Shown here: positions 25,538 to 36,700 of the stretch, piece after piece
Position numbering within the stretch: the first letter of the stretch is position 1
How the letters are laid out: each line of letters begins with the position of its first letter
Assembly: GCA_003118195.1 (NCBI GenBank)
Contig: BEXV01000124.1
Coordinates: 329,292 to 366,592, forward strand
Direction: 5' to 3'
Length of the DNA: 37,301 nt
Origin: Hemicentrotus pulcherrimus
Lineage: Eukaryota > Echinodermata > Echinoidea > Camarodonta > Strongylocentrotidae
The notes under the pieces: generated by a model
What the model was told of the DNA's origin: nothing
Seen by the model: the letters and a program-made list of their open reading frames with translations, nothing else
The model's database searches: none
Translations under genes and position numbers: made by a program

Positions 25538-25670
25538 GGTTATCATAGTTAAATGACTCCACAGTGTCAAAATACAGGAGTAAATTATTCAGAGTAGGTA
25601 ATCCTAAACAACGACAACGACAAAAGGCCAGTTGGCTATCAATCACTCAGCAATAAAATCCATTCAGTAG

Positions 25671-26039
25671 AGGTGTCGTGGACGAGTGGATATGTCATCG
25701 GACTGTGAATCACAAGGTTCGCGGTTCAAGTCCCACCGCGGCACTAATGTCCTTTGGCAAGACATTGATCTACATTTGCCACTCTCCACCCAGGTGTTAA
25801 ATGGGTACCCGGTAGGATGCGAAAGCTAATGTGGTTAGATTAGCAAGTGTAGCAAGTGTGCGCTCGTAAAAAAGACGCCTGGCTGGAATGCTCCCCAGGG
25901 AGTGGAGAATGTGCATACATCGTGTGCGGGTAAGCCTGAATCCTATGACCGGGGTAATAATATATATATCTGTAAAGCGCTTTGAGAGGGCCTTCGGTCT
26001 TGAAAAAGCGCTATATAAGAACTAGCTATTATTATTATT
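25671..26039 (+). mobile_element. tRNA-derived SINE, full length
   Basis: The head is tRNA-like with a pol III A box (GTGGACGAGTGG region) and a B box (GGTTCAAGTCC at about 25722-25732). The body includes CACCCAGGTGTTAAATGGGT and ACCCGGTAGGATGCGAAAGC. The tail is GTAAAGCGCTTTGAGAGGGC ... AGCGCTATATAAGAACTAGC ending in (ATT)n. The order head, body, short-repeat tail is that of a SINE mobilised by a LINE. It is about 370 bases; I cannot assign a family name or parent tRNA with confidence. Confidence 0.88.
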
Positions 26040-27210
26040 CACATACTAAAAGTGTACAAAAATTCCTTGATGGATCTCAAGTGATAACAATTATTTTACC
26101 GGAAAAACTATCAATGGACGATTACACCATTCGTACTAAAAATATGCTACGCAAACTAATCGATACAAAATATGCAAATCTATTTCATTGATGTCAGCCT
26201 AATAAGTGGATTTTCATTTTAAAACGTGTCTCTATTTAGCAGTATAAAAAAGAAAACCTTTGCTTTATTTTTGTCAGTCTATTTTAGGTTACCGGTAGGT
26301 CAATATTGGCCTTCGCACCATTTCCTGTTCTTATTATATTATGTCAAAAGAGGCCGCTAGTTTTTCACCCAATACTGTCATTTCAATATTGACCTAAAGC
26401 AACAAAAAAAGACAGAGGAGACATTTTCATATTCAACAAAAAATCATGACATTATTCTGATAGCTCTGATCGCTAATCCACTCTCTAATATTAGCGATTA
26501 TCAAAGAAAAAAACTGTTTCAAGATGTTGTTCATAGTGCAAGCAATATCTAAAACAAAACATAAACATACAATTGTGACCACATTCACATCAATGTCAGT
26601 TTCAATCTTACACATTTGTTGTAGAAATGATATTCACTACGGTAAAACTAAAGCGTTTGAAATATTTCGAGCGATGTCGTTTGAAGGCTCATCTCATGAT
26701 TGGCTATATAACGCAACTAGATACAGAGTATACATGGAAAATGAATATTTGAGAATTAAAATCAATTTGAATGTTATCACTACACATTATTTAGCCATGA
26801 CAACTTAAATTCACACCTTTTCTATACAAAATTCTTAGATATGGCACCTCTACCTAAACAATGAAAACAATTACTTACATTAAAAGAACATGAAATAAGC
26901 CATTCATTATGTGACTGAAACACAGTGACAATGACAATGTGTAAAATACAAGGTTACAATACATACACTCTACAATGAAATACACTGTATGTATATAAAT
27001 AATCTACCTCTTACATAGACTTATATATGGCTACCACTTAAGTTCCTTTCTAATGAGAGAAAAAATCCAAAGAAATACGATGAACATACAGCATTAGGGC
27101 GATCCAATGCATTAGGTCTGGTAACTCCTGTACGTCATATGTTTTTCTCTTTATATCATCATTCATAAATCAAATTTTTCTACATATGCTATGACTAATG
27201 CTAGTGATAC
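26040..27210. other. Intergenic AT-rich sequence, no gene seen
   Basis: Only short frames without domains or splice support. Confidence 0.55.
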
Positions 27211-27510
27211 CAGGGGAGTGTTTCACAAAGACCAAGATCGACTTGAAGTTGGACTTAACTATGGCAGGCCATTCATGCAACTGGTTGCTCTCACCATTGG
27301 TCTCTTAATTATGATCTTGATATAATATTTTTTTCCTTCAATAATGAACTATCAAAAAATATAAATTCTGTAGATTTGTGACAGCTAGCTGCCTGGCATT
27401 TCTCTTGGGAAACCAATGCAAGGAATGGTTAGAGGAGCTAGTGGCATGAACGGCCTGCCATAGTTAAGTCAAACTTAATGTTAATCTTAGTCTTTGTGAA
27501 ACACCCCCCA
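27211..27510. mobile_element. Foldback MITE, GTGTTTCACAAAGAC family, 300 bases
   Basis: GAGTGTTTCACAAAGACCAAG at the left (19 bases shared) faces CTTAGTCTTTGTGAAACACC at the right. Inner arms TTAACTATGGCAGGCCATTC / GAACGGCCTGCCATAGTTAA also pair. It shares terminal bases, but not the interior, with 6154-6310 and 12500-12636. Confidence 0.8.
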
Positions 27511-28595
27511 AAAAGCACAATTTTCCAATTGTCATTTCAAGAGAGTTCTCATTTTTATTTAAATCAAATTTTTGGAAAAAGGACACCGTTGCATGGAATC
27601 ACCCAGTAGCAAATACGGTCACTTCAGTCATTAATTTTTGTTAGAGCACTGACCAATCAAAGTTTCTGATAACATTGGTGCTTCATGAATTAAATAGATG
27701 TGTTGCAATCATCAACATGTACCTGATCTACAAAAAGGTGTGTGTGGGTGGGTTTGATGGAGGGGGGGGGGGATGTGAACATGAGGTCTTATCATAACAG
27801 GCAATGTGATTCATTCATTCACAAAACCTGTACGAATAGAGATCTGTGACATTGCAAATTTGTTCATTGGTCAATACTCATGGCCAATATGCCATCACGC
27901 CTATGCTTACCTCGGCACTAAATCCTGACTTATGGATCCTGCAGAGTATCGTCGTAGAAGTAGGTGGAATTCAAAGCGATAAAGACGCGGTGATGATCCT
28001 TGCGTCAGTTTAGAACAAGATAATGAACAGTATAGTACTCGCGATTATGCACGTATGGTTTGTGACAATTATAAATTTCTCTTTAGCGATGATATTGAAA
28101 TATTGCCACAAAAAACATCTCATTTTTAAAAATTCCAGCGCATCAAAGTTATGGCCGACAAGCCGTATAAATACAACAACAAACTCTTGTAACATCAAAC
28201 GTGACGCAAAAAGAGCTCCTGTACATCAATGTACGAAATTCGAAAATATATGTTATAGCTAAAATAAGACACAAACACCACAGCATGATCCATCCTTAAA
28301 AATATATTTTAATAATCAAACAGACTTCCTCATTTCATTTTTTTTTTTGTATAAAACTACCTATGGTACACCACTACAATCTACAAAATAGCTACGATAC
28401 TTCCTGGCTACGAATATTTTGTTCTCCTTTTTTTTTCTATTCAGCTTTCTATTCTAACGTACCCTCAAGGGCCTATAATTCTGTACATTTTTAGGTCTTA
28501 TTGAAGAAATATGTACACCTTGGCCCATGAGATATAGACAATATGAACATTAAGTCAAGACGGCTTATTGTGTCGTAGCTAAAGTTTATACAGCA
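27511..28595. other. Intergenic sequence, no gene seen
   Basis: Contains a G run at 27763-27772; otherwise AT-rich without supported features. Confidence 0.55.
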
Positions 28596-30070
28596 TTTAT
28601 TCAAGAAAAATACATCCTGACAGAGTCATAATGATGAAAATTTGAAGAAAAAAATTGTGACTGTTTTGAATGGCAGCTTTAGCGATTTCTTGAACCAAAT
28701 TGACATTAAATAGATCCGTTCTTTGATGTTTTACGTTCCAAAAGAATAAAACACATACACAAACAACTGCATTAGAAAAAATTCGCACCCCCCAAAAAAA
28801 AAATCATTATTGTTTTCAAAGAATGGATTTCACTATCTTTTATATCAAAGTTCTTTCAATAATAAACAAAAAATACGAAAAAATAAGGTAAAAGCTGACT
28901 TTGTAAAATAAAAACATAAGATCTTTTCATGGAGCATTGCATTCTTTCATGTGTTGACTGGCTGTTATCTGTTAATGGTCATTACACATTAAAATCTGAA
29001 TAGAGAGAATCAAATAACCTCTAAATAAAAATTAAAAATATATCTGGACCAAAAATTACCAGAACAGCTACTTCGCGAAAAAGAAAGAAAAAAACAACAA
29101 CAGTGAATCAAGTTTTATATCGAGCTCTGTTGCTCTGCTTTCCTCCCAACGCTATAGCAATTTGAAAAATATCAATGATATTTAATGCAGTACTAGGGAA
29201 ACTAAGCATTTCTGACAATAATTCTAAGCTTAATTCATTGAATAAATTGTATAGCCCATAGTCACAGCGTGCATATTGCTGAGGAAATTTCTGCAGACCT
29301 GCAACTGCAGTACAATATAGACTGTGACACAATACATGTTCATGCAGGAAATGAAAGAAAAGCATCAGGCTTCACTAGAATAAAGAGCAACTGAACTCGA
29401 CTTCTACAGATTTGACTAAGGGCTTTCAACAGAAGACTTAGCTTGCTATGGATAAAGAAGAAAGTAAGAGACGAAAATAGACAAAGGGATAGACGAAAAG
29501 AAAATGGACAGAGAGGCTTACAGCCTACAAGGTCTTCTCTCATCATCGGTCAACTGGGATATCATACCTGCCAACATTTTAAAATAAACATTAGGAATTT
29601 TTAGCACGGTGTGCCTTCAAAAATAAGAAATCACTCTTGCAACGGCAGTGTAACTGGCGATACGTGGTAAATCTGTGCCAAAAAGCCATTACAAATTCGA
29701 TGCTTGAACATGCAGCCATTCAAAGCACACATTATGTGAAGTCGCAAATCGCGGCACATGATGAAACAAGCTTAATTTAGCATAAGCACCAAAAAAAAAA
29801 ATTGGAGAAAAAAAAGAATTGTTCGAAATATTCTGAATTTTCAGGTCCTAAAAATAAAGAAAATCAGAATATTCCGGGTTATTCGGAAGGGTTGGCAGGT
29901 ACGGGATACGACAGAGAGGCAAAGAAGACAGAAAACAGAATGCGAAACCCCAGATATACACTATAAAGAAAGGAAGGTGTCCTCGTTGTACGTAACTCTC
30001 CGCGCCACACACAATTATTTCTAAGTTTTTAATTCCAGCCTAGTTGTACGGAAGCTGAATTGACCCATCA
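28596..30070 (-). other. GLG1: Likely GLG1 3' UTR, with candidate poly(A) signal at 28596-28601
   Basis: Non-coding, AT-rich sequence after the GLG1 stop. It includes a foldback element with CTGCCAAC ends (29562-29905). A minus-strand AATAAA (TTTATT on +) lies at 28596-28601. GLG1 has a long 3' UTR in vertebrates, so this length is plausible, but the end is a guess. Confidence 0.35.
29562..29905. mobile_element. Foldback element with ACCTGCCAAC ends in the GLG1 3' UTR
   Basis: CATACCTGCCAACATTTT at the left and GGGTTGGCAGGTACGGG at the right are inverted. Related CTGCCAAC ends occur at 35222-35597 and at about 32895. Confidence 0.65.
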
Positions 30071-30238
30071 TTATTTGTTCTTGACTTCCTGTCTGACCCG
30101 CTTCGTGACCCGACCGCAGCAGAGGCCGAAAAAGAAGAGGACACCCACGAAGGAGAGGAACACCATCACAAAGTAATTGTGAGATGGAGAACTTCTGATC
30201 TGGTTGTATAGCTCATAGAAATTTAATGCTGGTGCCAC
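30071..30238 (-). CDS. GLG1: GLG1 last coding exon: transmembrane helix and tail
   Basis: The acceptor is ACGCTGCTGCAG. It encodes VAPALNFYELYNQIRSSPSH, a hydrophobic transmembrane helix, then CCGRVTKRVRQEVKNK and TAA at 30073-30071. The tail keeps the basic Golgi-type sequence of the family. Confidence 0.96.
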   Translation of the reverse strand: MAPALNFYELYNQIRSSPSHNYFVMVFLSFVGVLFFFGLCCGRVTKRVRQEVKNK

Positions 30239-30701
30239 CTGCAGCAGCGTCAGGGGAAAAGAGAGAGAGAGAGAACACATGTTATATTATCATCATACAG
30301 TTGTGTGTTTGAAGTCGAGACAAAAATCGGTTCCACCCTACCCGCCCTAGGAACAGATTGCAAAAGAATATTCCTCATGACAGACTGTTGGAATTTGCTC
30401 ATATTTTTCACTGATAATATATAAGTGTGTTCATTTCATTTCTTCTCATCATCATCCCTGTTCTCCTTATCTATCCATTTTCCTTTATTCCTCTGAAATA
30501 ATATTTAAATGATTAAAAAAGAAACTGAGATTTTAAAACAAAACTTCATAACTCAACTAATGTCTGATCGTTTTATAATTACATATGAATTTATCAGCAG
30601 CATTTTACTGATGTAAGATCAGTTATAATTCAAGTGAAGAAGATTCTCCCTCTGTATCCCACTCTTACCGCCCCCCCCCATCGTCTCTCTCTTTCAAAAC
30701 C

Positions 30702-30735
<34 letters not shown>

Positions 30736-33700
30736 CTCTCTCTTCCTCTCACTTCTTTTTCTACTTCTTCCTCTTTCCCCTCTTGAGTCCTCTCTCGATT
30801 CCTCCATCTTGCTCTCTCATAATCTTCCCCTCTTACCTATCTCTCTAATCCCTCTCTCGCTTGCTCTCACTTTTTCTTCTTCTTCTTCCTCATCCTCTTC
30901 CTCCTCTTTCATCCCATCCCCCTCTCTCACACACTTACATTTTACCCACCCTCCCTCCCTCCCTTCCCCTCCCCTCTTCCTTTCTCTCTCTCTCTCTCTC
31001 TCTCCCTCTCTCTCTCTATCTCCCTTAATGACTATGGTGTTCTAATTGCTCTCTTACAGGTAAACCAGAGGAAAGATGAGTGTATAGCAGTACTAGACTA
31101 CCTTCCTACCCCCCTTCCCTTTTCTCTCTCCCTCTCACCCCTCCCCTCCCTCCCTTCCCCTCCCTTTCTCCTTTCTCTCTCTCTCTCTCCCTCTCTCTCC
31201 CCCTCTCTCTCTCTTAATGACTATGGTGTTCTAATTGCTCTCTTACAGGTAAACCAGAGGAAAGATGAGTGTATAGCAGTACTAGACTACCTTCAGACCC
31301 CCCTTCCCTTTTCTCTCTCCCTCTCACCCCTCCCCTCCCTCCCTTCCCCTCCCTTTCTCCTTTCTNTGTGTGTCTTACCTGTGCAGCATATTCCCACATT
31401 TCTTTTCTTTCAGACATCATCCTCTTGCAATCAGGTTGTAAACTGACTGCTTTCTCATCTAAAGCCTCCAGTAGACAGGACATCTCTGAAATAGACAAAA
31501 AAATTCAACAAATAAGAACAACAAAAATTGTGTTTTTTCATAAACCTATCGCCAATACTAGCAGCTCTGAAATAAAGCACATATTTTGTATTGCCATTCC
31601 CATTACAATATTGTTGTAGTAGAGTCCTGCCATGAGACTATATTTTAATGGCCCTGGCTAAGACTTGCACAGAGTCATTAGCACAAAACCAATGGAGGGT
31701 TACATTTTCAGCAGCTTTGCGACTCGGAACTACTGACCTCGACTACATCACTGGTTTACAAACTCCTATGTTCTTGTTAAGCACACTTGGGGGAGGGGAG
31801 GGGGGGGGTATGAAAGGGATATTGTACTTCCCACGACTACTACTGGCCATTCTAACGATGGCGATGAGGATGGCGATGATGATGGCGATGATGATGAATC
31901 CTAATAGTGGGTTTCTGAGTAGCACTGATATCTGCCACACGTGACTCTCCCTGAACTCTAGCCGTATCATCCCGACTTCAAAAACAGTGCCTATCCCGTT
32001 GACTACTGAATTATCTTATTCCCATAGGCTTAACACAGGGACCACCAGGTTCCCGTAAGCAATGGGTTAATCAAGTGCTTTCCACCAAAGTCTCTAGGCT
32101 GTTTCTAAGAGGGTCTTTGAAAGGATTATAAGACTTACGTTGGCCCTGTCCTTGTGGGATGCCTGCACAGTAATGTTTGATGTCTAAAGCACAAGCCTTG
32201 TAGAGCAGAGGATCAACATGGATATCGGCTAGACCTTCACGGAAAAGATTTACCACTTGCTGTTAAACAAAACAAAAATCAAAGAAGGTTCAATAATGAT
32301 ATTATCAATGGGTGGTATTCTCATAAGTTAAGCCAGGACTAAGTCCAGACTAAACAAGAATTTTAGTTCACACTTCTATGGAGTGCTAGGTTTCATCTTC
32401 CTACTTCAATATTCATGACAAAGATAATCTACCAAAGACTTTGTTGAAATTCAGTTCATATTTTATCTTTTTATTCCCATTTCATTGCAAAATCAATTTT
32501 TTGGACACTTTTCATTGCAGGATTAAAATAATCTGTCAAGGGTAAATGAGTTGACAACAGGCACTCCATAAAAGTGTGAACTAGTTAAGCTAGGCTTCAC
32601 TTAGTACACGGAATACCACCCATTGTCTCTCAGATGAGCCATGAGGCACTCTTCCTCATTACCGGTTCCTGGGTTATCCATCTCCTTAGAACACTTCTCT
32701 TTGATGGTACAGAGGCATCACCACCATCCATCACAACAACCGTCACCGCAACCATCACCACTTCCATCAAAACACTCATCACACCACAATTAATACCATC
32801 ATCAAAACCATCACCATCACCATCACCACCACCACCACCAAAACCACCAGCATCATTACCACCACCACAACGACCACTACAACCACCCACCAGAGCTGCC
32901 AACCTCCAGAACAGAAAATCAGTAATTTTTGGAATATATCAGTTATGTTCTATGCGGTGGTATAAATCTGTAAAAATCAGCACGCCAACACTGCACGGAG
33001 GTATGTGTGCAAGATTATCTAAAATTTTGGTGATTTTACTCACACAAAGTTGCTAAATATTGATTTTCAGGTCATCCCACCACATAAGTTTTCCATGAAA
33101 AATTGACTTCTATTAAGAGAATACTTCATACTTTTCCATCTTTTTCAGCGAGTGTTGGATGGTCCCCTTACTGCACAGCACTTGCTATGATACATCATAT
33201 TTGCGCCAAAACAAAAATTGTTTTTGTTGGTAATCAGTAATTTTAGACAACATTCCGTACTGCTGTAATGATATTTCCCTCCCAATTGTGGGAAATCCGT
33301 ACAAGTTTGCAGCTCTGACCCACACAATCACAATTACAACCGCCATTACAACCGCCATTACAACCAACATTACAACCAACATTATGACCACTGTGACAAC
33401 CACTGACCTGTTGGCATTTGCCATCCTTGATTTCGCCGAGATGAGCCTTGAGGCACTCCTCCACTCTACCGGTTCCAGGGTTATCCATCTCCTCCGAACA
33501 TTTCTCTTTGATGGTAGTGGAGCAGTACTTGACCAAGTTGCGGTCCAGCCGGTAGTCCTCTGCACCTTCCTTCAACAACTGCACAAAATTAAAACATGGA
33601 TAATAATAACGGCTACATTCAATTCCCCATGTGGTGTAATTTTTTACCAACCTCAAGCTTAGTTTGCAGGTTGGTACCATAAATAATAAAAGTATTCAGT

Positions 33701-36700
33701 GTTATATATTCATATTCACTCCAGGGGGTAATCAAGGCACCTACACTTCACATACACCTACTATCACCATGGCTTTAGCAAAGGTACCCTGCGATGCTCC
33801 AGGGGGTACTCAGGGCACCTACAGAGCACTACTATCACCATAGTTTTAGCAAAGGTACCCTGCGATGCTGAGAGAATCCAAGGAAATAGTTCCCACCAGG
33901 TAGCTATTTACTAATCGCATAGGGACTTAATTATATTTTTGTGATATGTGCTATATAAGAATGCTCTATTATTATTATTACTACATCTGGGTTACAAATA
34001 CAAAGATTTTAGTCTTGTCAGAGGAAATGAGTGCCGTTGCTGGAACTTGCACGGCAAGCTATTTGATCCACAGCTCCACCAAATATCAACTACTAGCTCC
34101 TAGACCACGACAACTTGACCAACATATTGTTAAGATTCACAGCAAGCGATGCACTATCACCATATCTTTCACAGTAGGTAAATCGTTTTGTAAAGAGTTT
34201 GAAAAACAAGAAATCTGGTTTGAGTCAACAATATCTCCATTCCATATTACAATTGCAACACATTTTTTCTTACATTTTTCTCTAAAAAAACGTGTATGGC
34301 AATGATCAGCATTGATAAGCAAAACGGATTAGGGATTCACTCATGAGAATTGTTATCCATTTTTTCCCCCCTATAGATAACCCCAAATTATACCTGTTAT
34401 TGCAATCTAAAAGCTCTAAAGAATAAATAACCTTGTAATACTTACTCCACTCATATGCTTGTCACAGGCTGGACTTAAATTCTGTAATCAAGAAAAAAAA
34501 GAAAAGAAAAATACATGTCTGAACATCTTAGACACAACAGGATGTGTACTTTGAATGACATGCAAATTAACATGGCTATCAGTAGAAGGAGAATGTGGCA
34601 GACAGTCCTTTCATCTTCTTTTCTCTTCTTTTCGCCTCACAATTTCCTCATCTCCCCCTTTCACCTTACTTTCTGCTACTATTCAATCGGTTGGGAGAGG
34701 GGAGCATATGCTTTTATCTGGTCATGTGTAGCTTAAAACTTGGGCAAGTCTAGATACTTGTCTCATATGCTACCGACATCATTAATGCTTCATCAAATTT
34801 ATAGCCCTACTAGAGCTTGGATCAGATGAATTACAAATGAAATTAAACTTGCCTCTTAACTTATGTTAGTTTTCTCTATTTCGGGTAACCAATGTAACAA
34901 ATGTCCAGACACCTTGGACTAGCATAAATACAAACTGAGTTCTACTCACAGGTTGTCTCTTGGAGAACTGCCCTCTGAGGCAGCTGATGATCTTTCCCTC
35001 CATGGCAGTGGGCTTTTCCTTCATCTCAATCTCCACGTCTTTGCAGAACTTTGGAATGTCCATCTTGCAGGCCTTGCGCAGCAGAGGATTGAGCATGATG
35101 TTAGAGTTGCGCTCAATCTGCCGCTTGTTCAGCACCATCCTGCATCTGTGGATCGAGTTATAGAAGGAGGAATTCAGCCTTTAAATGATTGCGCTTGTTA
35201 CAGTCAAATCTCTCTATTGAGGCATAGCTGCCAACATTTGGTATTTTCAATTAGTAAGATTTAAATAAAATTGAATATAATGTGCGCAAAGCACACATCT
35301 TTGTTGGACCTGCCAACCTCTGGAGTTCAAAAACTGTATTTTTCAATCTTAAAAGTTGTATTTTACTGACAAAAAAAATGTATATAAAAAACAAAACATG
35401 GATCAATGCCTCTTATAGTTCCTACGTACAGGAATTTTTTTTTTATTTTTATGGATCATTGATTGAATATAGTACACACAAAAAATTGTTTTCTGGGTTG
35501 AAATTTGTAATGATAGAAGGGTATTTGTAATTTTGTAATGAGGGTGGGAAAATCGTAACAATTACAATTTGTTTTGTAACAGTTGGCAGCTATGGAGAGA
35601 GTGGCCTTTCTAGCCAGGTTCTGCAACAGACATTTCTTTCCTAAATAGATCAGATAGGATTGGTCTTTTGTGTAAGCATGTGTATGTGTGCGTGCATAAT
35701 TAAGGTTTTTACAGACGTGCATCAATCAGATATACCCAACCTTTAACATCACCGTTGGAAAGACCTGACTCAGTCTTGAACCGTGGCCCGCCAAGTCAGT
35801 TTGTAGGCAATAAGAACTGACTGTACCACAGACATTATCAAGCTCAGGGGGGTGTTTCACAAAGATCCTAAGTAGATATTAAGTCTTATGGAAAGCCATT
35901 TGTAGCCTTGAAATAAAATGTATTCAAAAGCAAAAATTAAGTTATTTAGACTTTTCATAAATTCAACATCAAGAACATGAAATCTCCTTGATGATAGAAA
36001 ATATGAATAATTTGAATCAACGTTTTATGCTTTTTAAAATAACTTATACAAAATATTTTCAAAGACGCTAACGGCTTTCCATAATTGCGTATTACCTTGG
36101 TTCTGTATCAGGATTATCCTTGTGCTCTTTCAGACAGTCAATCAATTTATCAGGGTCTACATCTTTACACTTGGTCTGGAGAAGAAAAAAAAATCAAGAA
36201 TTGAAGGAATTAGATAAACATCTTCATAAATCATTTAAGATATCACCTGTTATGGGAAGCCTTTCTTAAGACGTTTTCGTTGGAACCCATTAGACTTTTA
36301 TACCATATTACCAAATCTTGAAGGCAGTTCCATCATACTGAATAGAAAAAAAAAACAAGGAAAAGTAAAGACAGCATGTAAAATACATAGTTCCATTCAT
36401 TAGGTGGACAGGTATCATAGTGCCAGAGACAGAAGCAGATGGACAGTCTTGATCACTAATGTCTGGAAAAGACAAAGCACCTAGCTAGCTAGCAAGCCAC
36501 TAGGTATACATGTGGGTCATTAAAGAGAAGGTTGAGTTCTGGGAAGAGGTGAAAACTAATTTGTGAGTGTTATCATTGTTATTATGCAAGTGTGGAAGAA
36601 CATCAGATTAAAAAATTTCCCTGAAAAGCATGGCTCTTCAAATGCCTTAATATTCTAAATATGGCATGTAACAGCATACAAATTGGGACAGATTTTTATA

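Larger units (their letters stand above)
30239..31378. other. GLG1 last intron
   Basis: Contains an (AC)n run (about 30708-30732), long CT-rich stretches on the plus strand, and a 189-base tandem duplication adjoining the donor of the preceding exon. Confidence 0.85.
35146..36095. other. GLG1 intron
   Basis: Holds a foldback element at 35222-35597 and a further inverted-repeat element from 35847 to the donor region. Confidence 0.85.

Noticed and set aside
25671..25745. A functional tRNA gene
   Set aside because: Pol III boxes are present, but the sequence continues into a SINE body and (ATT)n tail, and the anticodon stem is not well paired.
26524..26808. 94-codon plus-strand frame as a gene
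   Set aside because: No recognisable motif, no splice context, and a length expected by chance.
32634..33056. Thr/Pro-rich plus-strand frame of 140 codons
   Set aside because: Antisense of a dead exon copy and a CCA repeat.
33243..33680. Reading the GLG1 exon straight through both flanks as one 145-codon ORF
   Set aside because: The conserved part ends exactly at consensus splice sites; the extension is the 12-base repeat. Kept only as a finding.
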